Assembly (NCBI GenBank): GCA_034168985.1
Contig: JAXFJE010000029.1
Location: 1 to 30,635, forward strand
Direction of reading: 5' to 3'
Source of the DNA: JALEVB01 sp022768265
Lineage (GTDB): Bacteria; Bacillota_I; Bacilli_A; Erysipelotrichales; Erysipelotrichaceae
Length of the DNA: 30,635 nt
Below are positions 16,102 to 25,340 of this stretch, piece after piece; within the stretch, counting starts at the first letter, position 1, and every line of letters starts with the position of its first letter. A program made the translations under genes and the position numbers. The notes beneath the pieces were generated by a model. It was given only the letters and a program-made list of their open reading frames with translations. It searched no databases and had not been told where the DNA came from.

Positions 16102-16127
16102 AAGAAGATCCGAAGATCTTCTTTTTT
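16102..16127. terminator. Bidirectional terminator
   Basis: AAGAAGATC at 16102-16110 and GATCTTCTT at 16115-16123 form a 9-bp stem with a CGAA loop. T runs follow on both strands. It ends the rightward lipoprotein message and the leftward esterase message, whose stop codon lies at the stem base. Confidence 0.88.
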
Positions 16128-16878
16128 ATAATTTCAAAGCTTTGAACCACATTGGTAATTCTTTTCGCCACGATCTTTCTGAATGATCATGGTTTTTAAA
16201 AGCATAAGGTATTACTTTAACTTGTTTCTTGGTCATCAATGCCCTTATGACCTGTAAGTTTTGATCAGTCACCATTGCTAAAAGGTGTTCGCTTCCATAC
16301 TCTTTTCCACCCCAGCTAATATAGACCTCGGTATGAGGATGCATCTTAGAACGTAGATCTTTTTTTAATTGCTTGAAAAGTGGATATAAATGTGGAGACA
16401 CCACAACTGCTTTCGAGAAGATATCAGAGTGTTTAAGGATCATATAAAGACTCATCAAACCACCCATGCTTGAACCACCGATATATGTGTTATCACGGTT
16501 AGTTAATGTTGGATATTTATGATCAATATAAGGTTTTAGTTCATTGATCATCCAAGTAATCAAAGTTGTACCTTTTCCTTCGATATATCCAAAATGATAA
16601 TCTTCAAAAGAATAGGGAGAAAATTCCGATAAACGTTCATTTCCTTCGTGATTACATTCTAATCCTACGATCATCAAACGATTATGATGTTTATCTAAAT
16701 AATCTAATAAGCCCCAACAATTTCCATAGGTCGCATCTTCATCATAGAACAAATTATGACCATCAAACATATATAAAACTGGCAATCGTTCATCTTCTTC
16801 TAGATCATCTGGAAGATAGATATGTAACATACGTGATAAAGCAAAAGGCTCAATCCATACTTCTTCTTTTATAATCAT
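16126..16878 (-). CDS. Alpha/beta-hydrolase, putative esterase (EstD/Fes-like)
   Basis: 250 residues of the PF00756-type esterase family. The nucleophile elbow is G135-S-S137-M-G with Ser137. The oxyanion-side strand L-Y-M-F-D-G-H-N precedes it, and His230/His232 in N-H-D-H-S-E-R-S-W near the end is the likely catalytic histidine. No signal peptide, so it acts in the cytoplasm. The start is 1 nt after the antiporter stop and the two are co-transcribed. The substrate is unknown; relatives hydrolyse acyl esters, including siderophore or carbohydrate esters. The link to ion transport is not clear. Confidence 0.85.
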   Translation of the reverse strand: MIIKEEVWIEPFALSRMLHIYLPDDLEEDERLPVLYMFDGHNLFYDEDATYGNCWGLLDYLDKHHNRLMIVGLECNHEGNERLSEFSPYSFEDYHFGYIEGKGTTLITWMINELKPYIDHKYPTLTNRDNTYIGGSSMGGLMSLYMILKHSDIFSKAVVVSPHLYPLFKQLKKDLRSKMHPHTEVYISWGGKEYGSEHLLAMVTDQNLQVIRALMTKKQVKVIPYAFKNHDHSERSWRKELPMWFKALKL

Positions 16879-16879
16879 C

Positions 16880-18061
16880 TTACACCTCAGTAATTTCTTT
16901 AGCCATGATCAATGTTTTCTTAGTAACAAATGGTCCGATCAACTCATAGATCAAAGTACCACACAAGATAACTGCTCTGATGGTTGAGCCAAATTCTGGA
17001 ACCATACTTTGAGCTACCAAAGATAACCCAATCGCAACTCCTGCTTGAGGAATCAAACAAGGACCAATATATTTACAAACACTCTCACTGGCTTTAGATA
17101 ATTTAGCCCCAGCGTATGCCCCAAAACATTTACCAATGACCCTAAATACCACATAAATAATACCAACCATACCAATTGAAGGTAAAATAGAAACATTCAA
17201 TTCCGCGCCACTCAACACAAAAAACATCATGAACAATGAAGGAGTAATTCCATCAATGATTGTCATGGTCTTATCCGCTTCATTAGATAAATTACAAAAT
17301 ACTGCACCAAGCACCATACAAACTAATAACGAAGAAGCATCAAAGATTGCTGATAATCCTAAAGTTAATAATAAGATTGCAATGATCAAAGGAACTCTTA
17401 GATCATCTTTATAAAATCTGATCGCATAAGATAATATCAAGCCCATGATACCACCAATAATGATGGAAACAATGATTTCCCAAATAGGACTAAACAACAT
17501 CAGCAAAAGATTGCCTCCCTCATTTGTTAAACTATTGGTGATCGCCAATGCAAAACCAAAAAGGATCAAAGCGGTCGCATCATCAATCGCTACAACGCTC
17601 AATAAAGTTTTAGTAACGGGTCCATTAGCACGATATTGTTTAATGACCATGATGGTAGCCGCTGGTGCCGTAGCAGCTGCAATAGCTGAAAGCATCATAC
17701 TAAAACGAAGATCATGATTAGTTAATATCAATGCAATAAAGACAAATAAAACTGCAAATAAACTTTCTAAACAAGCAATGATGATCGGCGCCATCCCCAC
17801 CTTCTTAAAATAACTAATCTTAAATTCACTACCAATATTAAAAGCAATAAACGCTAAAGCAATATCTGAAAAAATAGCTAAAACTTCAATGCTATTTTCA
17901 GTAACAAAATTTAAAACATATGGTCCAAGCAACAATCCACCAACTAAATATCCGGTAACAGCCGGAAGCTTAACTAATTTGGCTAATTTACTAAAGATCA
18001 AACCAGTGATAAAGATGATGCTGCATTGCAAAAACATTGAATTATGTATTATATCCATCAT
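16880..18061 (-). CDS. Cation:proton antiporter (CPA2 family)
   Basis: Integral membrane exchanger, 393 residues, with about 11-13 hydrophobic spans. It has the N-terminal family pattern T-G-Y-L-V-G-G-L-L-L-G-P (36-47) and the twin acid pair A-I-D160-D161-A-T, which in CPA2 proteins binds the cation and proton. It lacks the C-terminal TrkA-N/RCK domain of KefB/C-type members, so regulation must come from elsewhere, and the PII-like gene just upstream (2 nt gap) is the obvious candidate. The ion (Na+ or K+) cannot be told from sequence. Confidence 0.9.
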   Translation of the reverse strand: MMDIIHNSMFLQCSIIFITGLIFSKLAKLVKLPAVTGYLVGGLLLGPYVLNFVTENSIEVLAIFSDIALAFIAFNIGSEFKISYFKKVGMAPIIIACLESLFAVLFVFIALILTNHDLRFSMMLSAIAAATAPAATIMVIKQYRANGPVTKTLLSVVAIDDATALILFGFALAITNSLTNEGGNLLLMLFSPIWEIIVSIIIGGIMGLILSYAIRFYKDDLRVPLIIAILLLTLGLSAIFDASSLLVCMVLGAVFCNLSNEADKTMTIIDGITPSLFMMFFVLSGAELNVSILPSIGMVGIIYVVFRVIGKCFGAYAGAKLSKASESVCKYIGPCLIPQAGVAIGLSLVAQSMVPEFGSTIRAVILCGTLIYELIGPFVTKKTLIMAKEITEV

Positions 18062-18063
18062 TA

Positions 18064-18402
18064 TTAGATTCTTACTCCTTCAATGAAATCAACTGGTAAG
18101 CTAAAGATAATCGCGGTATCTGGCTTGCTGATATCGCCTAGAACTTCTCTGATAGCTAATTTAGCTTGCTCAATTTGTTCATCAGTTAATACCATGAAGA
18201 TCGTGTTATTAGTTTCTCTTTCGGGATTTAAGATATTACGCAAAGATCCTAAGAAACGTGTTGAATAATCATTATTCATCAGACGATGAGCCATCCCGGT
18301 AGATTCAATGACCGTCGCTCCTTTGATACCGTTATTCCCCAGTGCTTCTAATAAATCATCAAGTTTTTCTGTATCATTCAATACAATAAATAAACATTTC
18401 AT
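18064..18402 (-). CDS. PII-like regulatory protein
   Basis: 112 residues. The order strand-helix-strand with G-I-K-G-A-T-V-I-E-S-T-G-M near 25-37, a flexible middle (about 45-65, the T-loop position) and the C-terminal strand I-I-F-S-L-P-V-D-F-I-E-G-V resemble PII/GlnK-fold proteins. The uridylylation tyrosine context of classical GlnB is not seen, so it is probably one of the PII-like groups that bind nucleotides and sit next to transporters. It is first in the operon with the antiporter and esterase, and it has a promoter at 18430-18457. Fold assignment by eye only. Confidence 0.7.
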   Translation of the reverse strand: MKCLFIVLNDTEKLDDLLEALGNNGIKGATVIESTGMAHRLMNNDYSTRFLGSLRNILNPERETNNTIFMVLTDEQIEQAKLAIREVLGDISKPDTAIIFSLPVDFIEGVRI

Positions 18403-18429
18403 ATATATTCTTTCCTTCTTTCAGTAATA

Positions 18430-18457
18430 ATTTTAGTACGTTATTGACAAAAGTCAA
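18430..18457 (-). promoter_or_regulatory. Promoter and dyad ahead of the PII-like operon
   Basis: TTGACT at 18452-18457 and TAAAAT at 18430-18435 with 16-nt spacing. The -35 box forms half of a perfect palindrome TTGACAAAAGTCAA (18444-18457), a possible operator. Confidence 0.6.
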
Positions 18458-18510
18458 AAAAACTTCCTTGAAATCCACAAAAATCAATATTTTCTAAATA
18501 TTTAAAATGA

Positions 18511-19077
18511 TCATTGCTTTCTCAGTACAACTAATAATGAGTTATCTTTTTCCATTTCTGAATAAGTAAGCATGCGCTCTACACTTAAACCAGTTGGTAA
18601 AAGCTTATAAATATCATCAGCGCGATAATATGTAAAAATTAAATCTTCATAATTATCTTCACGATGATCACCATTCCATAAAGTCATAAAAATGATACCA
18701 TTTGCTTTTAAATGTTGTGCTTGATTGCTCAAAGAAACAACGAACTCTTGCTTATTTAAGTGATATAAAACTTTATTGCTATAAATACAATCAAATTTTT
18801 CATCTAACTTAAAATCACGAGCATCACAAACAATTACTTGATGATCAGGATGTTCATGCTGAAAATCTTCAACAAATAAAGGTGATTGATCGCTACCAAT
18901 GACGTTATAATCTTTACTTAACGCTAAAAGATCCAAACCTATCCCCATACCAAGCTCTAAAACTTTAGAACCAATAAGAACACTTTTTTTAAATTCACTG
19001 ATGACAAAACTATTATCATAATCTTTCATCATTGCTTTATATTGTTCAACATTTGCTTTTTCAAAATAAAATGACAT
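18511..19077 (-). CDS. SAM-dependent methyltransferase, class I
   Basis: 188 residues with the Rossmann-fold motif I V-L-E41-L-G-M-G-I-G47, an acidic residue at the end of strand 2 (G-S-D63) and F-D-C-I-Y-S-N-K-V-L-Y-H-L, the strand 4 motif. This matches the Methyltransf_11/25 group acting on small molecules or unknown substrates. It is a lone gene behind a large structured hairpin. The substrate cannot be given. Confidence 0.88.
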   Translation of the reverse strand: MSFYFEKANVEQYKAMMKDYDNSFVISEFKKSVLIGSKVLELGMGIGLDLLALSKDYNVIGSDQSPLFVEDFQHEHPDHQVIVCDARDFKLDEKFDCIYSNKVLYHLNKQEFVVSLSNQAQHLKANGIIFMTLWNGDHREDNYEDLIFTYYRADDIYKLLPTGLSVERMLTYSEMEKDNSLLVVLRKQ

Positions 19078-19093
19078 ACTAAGCTCCTTTCTA

Positions 19094-19158
19094 AAAAAAG
19101 ATATCTAAGATTCTTTAAGGTTTTGGCCTCATCTGAATAATAGATATCTTTCTTATAT
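19094..19158 (-). terminator. Long nested hairpin ahead of the methyltransferase
   Basis: AAAGATATCTA and TAGATATCTTT form an 11-bp outer stem. Inside are a 2x2 internal loop, an ATTC/GAAT stem, and a top stem GAGG/CCTT with loop CCAAAA. A T7 run follows on the minus strand just before the methyltransferase ribosome site. It can be the terminator of the upstream membrane protein gene, but the nested internal loops resemble a regulated attenuator. Confidence 0.65.
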
Positions 19159-19180
19159 CATAAAAATATTAATATAGGGA

Positions 19181-19684
19181 TTATTTGCTCTTAGAAAACA
19201 ACAATTTAATTTTTTCCGTAAAACTTAATTCAACTTTATGAGTAATCTTACGATCGTTGATGGCTTTTTCATTTTTTTCTTTTTCATTGATAAATTTTGT
19301 TAACAAACGATTCGCTTTTTCAGGTTGATAAGTATTAACAACGATCATATCATCATCGTTAAGGATAAAGGTAATGTTACCTACGCTTTGAGCATTGGAT
19401 TTTGCTTCCCATACTTTGATTTCATCAAAAAGTAATTCTTTAATTTCATTATTTTGATGGATATATACTCGATCTTTAGCTATTTCCATCGTTAAGTGAT
19501 CTTTTAATTTAATAAAGGCAAATGCTCCTAAAATCAAAGATATAACGCCAATTACCTTAAAAAACCACACAGGAATAATAACTAAAACGATACCAAAACC
19601 AAAAGCCATATAAATTTCATTGGTTGGACGATAACCAATCTTATAAACAACATTATTTACTTCACTTTTATCAACTGTACGCAT
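19181..19684 (-). CDS. Small membrane protein, PH-like/YcxB-like
   Basis: 167 residues, not firmly recognised. Two hydrophobic segments (about 24-42 and 44-59) with a very short turn are followed by a cytoplasmic part with strand pattern D-R-V-Y-I-H...I-K-E-L-L-F-D-E-I-K-V-W...N-I-T-F-I-L-N-D-D-D, like the PH-like domain seen in YcxB or bacterial PH proteins. The tail (about 130-167) is rich in K and E. A GAGGT ribosome site precedes the ATG. The call is from hydropathy and pattern only. Confidence 0.65.
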   Translation of the reverse strand: MRTVDKSEVNNVVYKIGYRPTNEIYMAFGFGIVLVIIPVWFFKVIGVISLILGAFAFIKLKDHLTMEIAKDRVYIHQNNEIKELLFDEIKVWEAKSNAQSVGNITFILNDDDMIVVNTYQPEKANRLLTKFINEKEKNEKAINDRKITHKVELSFTEKIKLLFSKSK

Positions 19685-19715
19685 ACTTTTACCTCGTAAA
19701 TATTATTTTACAATA

Positions 19716-19727
19716 TATCATATGATA
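19716..19727. promoter_or_regulatory. 12-bp palindrome upstream of the PH-like gene
   Basis: TATCATATGATA is a perfect palindrome about 32 bp before the start codon, in the position of a promoter or operator. It is AT-rich, so chance is possible. Confidence 0.25.
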
Positions 19728-19824
19728 AAACCACCTAAAATATGGCTAAACACCGTACATCTTCGACATTTTGTTCAAATAACGCAAAGACAGATGGTTG
19801 TTTTGCTCACATGTATAAAAAAAG

Positions 19825-19853
19825 GAAGATAGCTTATGCTTCTTCCTCTTCAC
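19825..19853 (-). terminator. Terminator of the gyrBA message
   Basis: On the minus strand, GGAAGAAGC and GCTATCTTCC pair imperfectly with the gyrA stop codon TAA in the loop, followed by a T7 run. It ends the yaaA-recF-gyrB-gyrA operon. Confidence 0.8.
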
Positions 19854-22308
19854 TCATTTCTTCATCTTGCGCAACGACCGCAACTGTTGATACTTTTGAT
19901 GCATCATCAACCTTGATCAATTTAACCCCTTGCGTTTGACGTTTATAAATACCAACTTGATTTAATGAAATACGGATAACGATACCATCATTAGTAATGA
20001 TCATACAATCTTCATTACCATTGACAGCTTGTAATGATACTAATGGACCATTCTTCTCGGTAATATTAATGGTCTTAACCCCTTTAGCGCCACGACTAGT
20101 TAAACGATATTCATCAAGTTCTGATTTCTTACCATAGCCATTTTCCGTGATTGATAAGATCAAATTACCTTCGTTGTTGGTTGCAACTCCCACAACACTT
20201 GAACCATCGACATTGAAACCTTTGATACCCATGGCGTTACGGCCCATTTCACGTACATCTTCTTCTTTGAAACGAACAGCTTTACCATTTGCGCCCGCGA
20301 TGATCACTTCATCTTGACCTGTAGTTGGTTTGACCGCAAATAATTCATCATCATCTTTCAAGGTAATCGCAATCTTGCCTGATTGACGAATATTATCAAA
20401 TTCTTCGATCGGTACACGCTTAACGATACCATTGACCGTAACAAAGAATAAATATTTATAGGTTTCTTCATCTTGTTTTAATGGTACCAATGCTTTAACC
20501 TTTTCATCTTTATCTAAATTCAATAAGTTAACAATTGGTAAACCTTTGCTGGTCCTACTACTTGCAGGTACTTTATAACCTTTGATACGATAAACCTTAC
20601 CAAAGTTGGTGAAGACCATTAGATGATCATGAGTATTCATGTTGATGAATTGATAAATGACATCATCTTCATTCATCGTCATACCTTTGATACCTTTACC
20701 ACCACGATTTTGAACATGGTAAGTATCTTGCGAAATACGCTTGATATAACCATTAGTTGTCAAGGTAATCGCGATATCTTCTTTTGGAATTAGATCTTCA
20801 TCTTCCATTTCAACATCAGCTTCGATGATCTCCGTTCTTCTTTCATCACCGTATTTTGCTTTTACTTCTAATAATTCAGCTTTGATAATAGCTAGAACCC
20901 GAGAATAATTAGCTAAGATATCTTCTAGATCTTTGATAAGCGCAACTAATTGTTGATATTCTTCTTCGATCTTATCTCTTTCCAAACCAGTTAGACGTTT
21001 TAATTGCATATCTAGGATAGCTTTAGCTTGGATCTCAGATAAACCAAAACGATTGATCAATTTAGTTGAAGCATCATTGCTATCTTTTGCTGTTTTGATA
21101 ATTTCAATGATTTCATCAACATTATCAATAGCGATCCTTAAACCTTCTAAGATATGCGCACGATCTTTAGCCTTTGCTAATTCGTATTTAGTTTTTCTGA
21201 TCGTTACATCAACTTGATGATCGATATATTTTTGTAATAATTCTTTTAAACCTAATAATTTTGGAGCGTTATTTACTAATACGACATTATTTACCCCAAA
21301 AGATGTTTGCATCGAAGTCATGCGATACAATTGATTCAAGATTACTTCTGGTTGAACATCCTTACGTAATTCAATAACGATCTTAACTCCACTTAAGTTA
21401 GATTCATCGCGTAGATCTGTGATACCTTCGATTGAACGATCTCTAACCAAGCTAGCAATTTTTTCCACTAGGACAGCTTTGTTGACCATATATGGTATTT
21501 CATCCACGATGATTTGTGGTTTTCCATTATCTAAGGTTTCAAGATGCGTCTTAGCACGACATACGATCGATCCTCGTCCGGTTTCATAAGCCTGTTTGAT
21601 GCCACTACGTCCTAGGATATAACCCCCAGTTGGGAAATCTGGTCCGCTGATATATTTTTCCATCAACTCTACTACCGTTAATTCAGGATCTTCCATCAAA
21701 GCAACGATAGCGTCGATAGCTTCCTTAAGATTATGTGGTGGCATGCTAGTAGCCATCCCTACGGCGATACCTGTTGTACCATTTACTAATAAGTTAGGGA
21801 ACTTACAAGGTAATACTACTGGTTCTTTTTCTTCGCCATCATAGTTATCCATCCAATCAACCGTTTCTTTTTGGATGTCTTTTAATAATTCACTAGAAAT
21901 TTTAGATAGACGTGCTTCGGTATAACGCATTGCAGCAGCGCCATCGCCATCTAATGAACCAAAGTTACCATGACCATCAACCAAAGGATAACGATAACTA
22001 AAGTCTTGCGCCATCCTGACCATGGTTTCATATACTGCACTATCGCCATGAGGATGATATTTACCGATAACTTCCCCAACGATACGGGCACTTTTCTTAT
22101 GTGCTTTATCTGAAGTAATACCAAGATCATTCATCGCATACAAGATACGACGATGAACCGGCTTCATCCCATCGCGGACATCAGGTAAGGCCCGGGCTAC
22201 GATAACGGACATCGAATAATCAAGAAAAGATGTTCGCATCTCATTAGCAATATCCGTTGTTTGAATATTACCATGATTAAAATTTTCTACACTATATTTA
22301 TCTTCCAC
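19834..22308 (-). CDS. gyrA: DNA gyrase subunit A
   Basis: Breakage-reunion subunit of gyrase, 824 residues. Catalytic Tyr129 lies in A-A-M-R-Y-T-E-A-R. The GyrA box Q-N-R-G-G-K-G is present in the C-terminal beta-pinwheel domain, so this is gyrase and not ParC. The quinolone-determining region reads H-P-H-G-D-S90-A-V-Y-E94, the unmutated state at both usual resistance positions. The C-terminus is acidic (E-E-E-A). It follows gyrB by 18 nt. Confidence 0.98.
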   Translation of the reverse strand: MEDKYSVENFNHGNIQTTDIANEMRTSFLDYSMSVIVARALPDVRDGMKPVHRRILYAMNDLGITSDKAHKKSARIVGEVIGKYHPHGDSAVYETMVRMAQDFSYRYPLVDGHGNFGSLDGDGAAAMRYTEARLSKISSELLKDIQKETVDWMDNYDGEEKEPVVLPCKFPNLLVNGTTGIAVGMATSMPPHNLKEAIDAIVALMEDPELTVVELMEKYISGPDFPTGGYILGRSGIKQAYETGRGSIVCRAKTHLETLDNGKPQIIVDEIPYMVNKAVLVEKIASLVRDRSIEGITDLRDESNLSGVKIVIELRKDVQPEVILNQLYRMTSMQTSFGVNNVVLVNNAPKLLGLKELLQKYIDHQVDVTIRKTKYELAKAKDRAHILEGLRIAIDNVDEIIEIIKTAKDSNDASTKLINRFGLSEIQAKAILDMQLKRLTGLERDKIEEEYQQLVALIKDLEDILANYSRVLAIIKAELLEVKAKYGDERRTEIIEADVEMEDEDLIPKEDIAITLTTNGYIKRISQDTYHVQNRGGKGIKGMTMNEDDVIYQFINMNTHDHLMVFTNFGKVYRIKGYKVPASSRTSKGLPIVNLLNLDKDEKVKALVPLKQDEETYKYLFFVTVNGIVKRVPIEEFDNIRQSGKIAITLKDDDELFAVKPTTGQDEVIIAGANGKAVRFKEEDVREMGRNAMGIKGFNVDGSSVVGVATNNEGNLILSITENGYGKKSELDEYRLTSRGAKGVKTINITEKNGPLVSLQAVNGNEDCMIITNDGIVIRISLNQVGIYKRQTQGVKLIKVDDASKVSTVAVVAQDEEMSEEEEA

Positions 22309-22326
22309 GTAACTCTTTCCTTTCTA

Positions 22327-24264
22327 TTAAATATCCAAGTTCTTAACAAAATGCGAGTTTTCCACAATGAAATTACGACGTGGTTCTACTTCATCACCCA
22401 TCAACATGCTAAAGACATTATCCGCTTCGATCGCATCATCGATCGTTACCTTGATCAACGTACGAACTTCGGGATCCATCGTTGTTTCCCACAATTGTTC
22501 AGGATTCATTTCTCCTAAACCTTTATAACGTTGGATGCCTAAACGATCGCCTAATTCACTTTTGATAGTTTCTAATTGTTGATCGCTATAGGCATATCTA
22601 ATCGCATTACCTTTTTGTACTTTATATAAAGGTGGTTGTGCGATATATACATAACCTTCTTCAATGACCGGTCTTAGATAACGATATAAGAACGTTAATA
22701 ATAAAGTACGGATATGGGCACCATCGACATCGGCATCGGTCATGATAACGATCTTATGATATCTTAATTTACTGGTATCAATTTCATCGCCAACCCCACA
22801 ACCAAAAGCCGTGATCATGCTTCTAATTTCATTGTTATCAAAGATACGATGCAAACGTGCTTTTTCAACATTTAAGATCTTACCTCTTAAAGGTAGGATA
22901 GCTTGGAACTTACTATTTCTTCCTTGTTTTGCACTTCCCCCAGCGGAATCTCCTTCGACAAGGTATATTTCACAGATTTGCGCATCTTTGCTTGAACAAT
23001 CCGCTAATTTACCTGGTAAGCTACTAATCTCTAATGCACTTTTTCGACGTGTCAATTCACGCGCTTTTTTCGCTGCTAAACGCGCTTTTGAAGCAATGCT
23101 TGCTTTTTCCACGATGATCTTGGCTTCATTAGGGTTTTCTAGTAAGAAACGTTGCAGCTGTTCCCCAAAGATATTCGATACGATCTTACGAACTTCACTA
23201 TTACCTAATTTGGTTTTTGTTTGTCCTTCATATTGAGGATCAGGATGCTTAACGCTGATTACCGCTGTCAATCCTTCACGCACATCTTCACTTGATAAGT
23301 TATCATCATCTTTTTTCAATAAACCATTATCTTTAGCATAGTTGTTGATAACTCTTCCTAAAGCTAATCTAAAACCTTCTTCATGGGTTCCACCTTCCCC
23401 AGTATTGATGTTATTACAGAAAGTATAGATATTTGCAACATAACCATCATTATATTGCATCGCTACTTCAACCTGGATCTTATCTTCTTCCCCTTCACAA
23501 TATACTACTTGATCATGAATTGAAGTTTTATTACGATTCAAATAAGTAACATATTCTTTTAAACCACCTTCATAATGGTAGATTTCCATCTTCTTGCTTT
23601 CTTCTTCCATTCTTAGGTCTGTGAAAACAATTTTGATGCCTTTATTTAGAAAAGCGATCTGTCTTAATCTTTCTCTTAAGGTATCGTGGTTATAAACGGT
23701 AGTTTCGGTAAAGATCAATGGATCCGCCTTAAAAGTAACAACCGAACCATGTTTTGCTGGATCACATTCATCGATGACTTTTAATGGTTCAACGACATGT
23801 CCCCCATTTTCAAAACGTACATAGTAAACTTTCCCACCGTTATATACTCTAACTTCTAACCATTCACTTAAAGCATTAACAACGCTGGCACCTACCCCGT
23901 GCAAACCACCAGATACTTTATAAGCACCACCGCCAAATTTACCACCTGCATGTAATACGGTAAAGATCGTTTCTACGGTTGAAATACCAGTTTTTTCATG
24001 GATACCAGTAGGCATACCACGACCATTATCTTCAACTGTTACAACATTATCTTTATCAACCATGACCTTGATGGTATCAGCATATCCTGCCAAAGCTTCA
24101 TCGATACCATTATCCACGATTTCCCACACTAAATGATGTAAACCTTTTTCACTTGTCGAAGCGATATACATCCCAGGTCTTTTACGAACAGCTTCTAAGC
24201 CCTCTAAGACCTGAATATCATTCTCATCATAAGAGTGTTCTACTTTTACATCGTATTCGCTCAT
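22327..24264 (-). CDS. gyrB: DNA gyrase subunit B
   Basis: ATPase subunit of gyrase, 645 residues. The GHKL ATP site has E48-I-V-D-N52-G and the glycine-rich G-G-L-H-G-V-G-A-S-V-V-N-A. The Toprim domain carries E-G-D-S-A-G-G-S-A-K-Q-G-R and D-A-D-V-D-G-A-H-I-R. The C-terminal tail contains Q-R-Y-K-G-L-G-E-M-N-P-E-Q-L-W, typical of GyrB. The start overlaps the recF stop by 4 nt (ATGA). Confidence 0.98.
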   Translation of the reverse strand: MSEYDVKVEHSYDENDIQVLEGLEAVRKRPGMYIASTSEKGLHHLVWEIVDNGIDEALAGYADTIKVMVDKDNVVTVEDNGRGMPTGIHEKTGISTVETIFTVLHAGGKFGGGAYKVSGGLHGVGASVVNALSEWLEVRVYNGGKVYYVRFENGGHVVEPLKVIDECDPAKHGSVVTFKADPLIFTETTVYNHDTLRERLRQIAFLNKGIKIVFTDLRMEEESKKMEIYHYEGGLKEYVTYLNRNKTSIHDQVVYCEGEEDKIQVEVAMQYNDGYVANIYTFCNNINTGEGGTHEEGFRLALGRVINNYAKDNGLLKKDDDNLSSEDVREGLTAVISVKHPDPQYEGQTKTKLGNSEVRKIVSNIFGEQLQRFLLENPNEAKIIVEKASIASKARLAAKKARELTRRKSALEISSLPGKLADCSSKDAQICEIYLVEGDSAGGSAKQGRNSKFQAILPLRGKILNVEKARLHRIFDNNEIRSMITAFGCGVGDEIDTSKLRYHKIVIMTDADVDGAHIRTLLLTFLYRYLRPVIEEGYVYIAQPPLYKVQKGNAIRYAYSDQQLETIKSELGDRLGIQRYKGLGEMNPEQLWETTMDPEVRTLIKVTIDDAIEADNVFSMLMGDEVEPRRNFIVENSHFVKNLDI

Positions 24265-25340
24265 TTGTTACCTCCTACTTTTCCATTTTTTATCTTTATT
24301 ACCTTAAAACTTTTTTCATATAGATTACTATTGATCATCGTAGTCGTGATGATCGTTTGAATATCTGAAGAGATGGTATTTAGTAATAAGGCCTGTTTAG
24401 CTTCATCTAATTCAGATAATATGTCATCTAATAACAAGATCGGTAATTTATTAGTTTTATATTTGATATAATTAATCAACATTAATTTAAAAGCTATGAT
24501 CGCCAAGCGTTTTTGTCCTTGACTAGCCACATCGCTGATATCATGACCATTTAACCTAAAAACAAGATCTTCACGATGAATACCAGCATTGGTCACATTA
24601 AAAAGCAAATCCTTTTTATGATTTTGCTTATACATGTTTATTAAATTTTCTTTTATATCCCCTTCATCAATACAACATTGATAATTAAGCTTTAGATCTA
24701 AAGTTTGATCGTTTAGCTTGCTGTAAAGCTTACTAAGCCTTTTGTTGATGATATCAACAAGTTCTTTTCTTTTACTGATGATGATTTGTTGATAATCAAT
24801 CATTTTTGCTTCTAAGACCGCAAGATAATTTAGATCAATATCATTAGTTTTTAAATATGCATTTCTTTCTTTTAACAATTTATAGTAATTGTTTAAAGCA
24901 TAAACATATTTTTTATCAACTTTTGAAATCTCCATATCGATGATCTTCCGCCGATATGAAGGAGCTTTATCAAAAAAAGCTATATGACTTGGCTCAAAGA
25001 TGATGACATTTAATAAACCTATGAAATCACTGGTTTTATTGACGATATTATTATTTGCTACCAAAGTTTTACCTTTAGGAGAAATGATAACCTTGACCTT
25101 TAAGGGTTTATCATCAATAAAACATATCTCGCAATCGCCAAATGCTTCACCATGCATGATCATTGCTTCGTCATCAACATCTTTAAAAGATCGACAATTA
25201 GAACACAAAACGATTGCTTCTAAGATATTGGTCTTTCCTTGGGCATTATCACCAATGATAATGTTCAAATGATCATCAAATTTAATGACTTCATCATGAT
25301 AATTACGAAAATTCCTTAAATGGACCTGTGAAATTTTCAT
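24261..25340 (-). CDS. recF: DNA replication and repair protein RecF
   Basis: ABC-type ATPase that recognises single-strand gaps and works with RecO and RecR, 359 residues. Walker A is G30-D-N-A-Q-G-K-T37, the signature is S-Q-G-Q-K-R, and Walker B is L-L-L-D-D-I-L-S-E-L-D. The start overlaps the S4 gene by 4 nt, so translation is coupled. Confidence 0.97.
   Translation of the reverse strand: MKISQVHLRNFRNYHDEVIKFDDHLNIIIGDNAQGKTNILEAIVLCSNCRSFKDVDDEAMIMHGEAFGDCEICFIDDKPLKVKVIISPKGKTLVANNNIVNKTSDFIGLLNVIIFEPSHIAFFDKAPSYRRKIIDMEISKVDKKYVYALNNYYKLLKERNAYLKTNDIDLNYLAVLEAKMIDYQQIIISKRKELVDIINKRLSKLYSKLNDQTLDLKLNYQCCIDEGDIKENLINMYKQNHKKDLLFNVTNAGIHREDLVFRLNGHDISDVASQGQKRLAIIAFKLMLINYIKYKTNKLPILLLDDILSELDEAKQALLLNTISSDIQTIITTTMINSNLYEKSFKVIKIKNGKVGGNK

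Noticed and set aside
19094..19158. Resemblance of the nested hairpin to a hammerhead ribozyme (GATGAGG and AAAG stretches)
   Set aside because: The required CUGANGA and GAAA core residues do not match, and there is no fitting cleavage site.
22811..23236. Long open frame on the plus strand within gyrB
   Set aside because: It is the antisense shadow of a certain gene, with no ribosome site or family resemblance.
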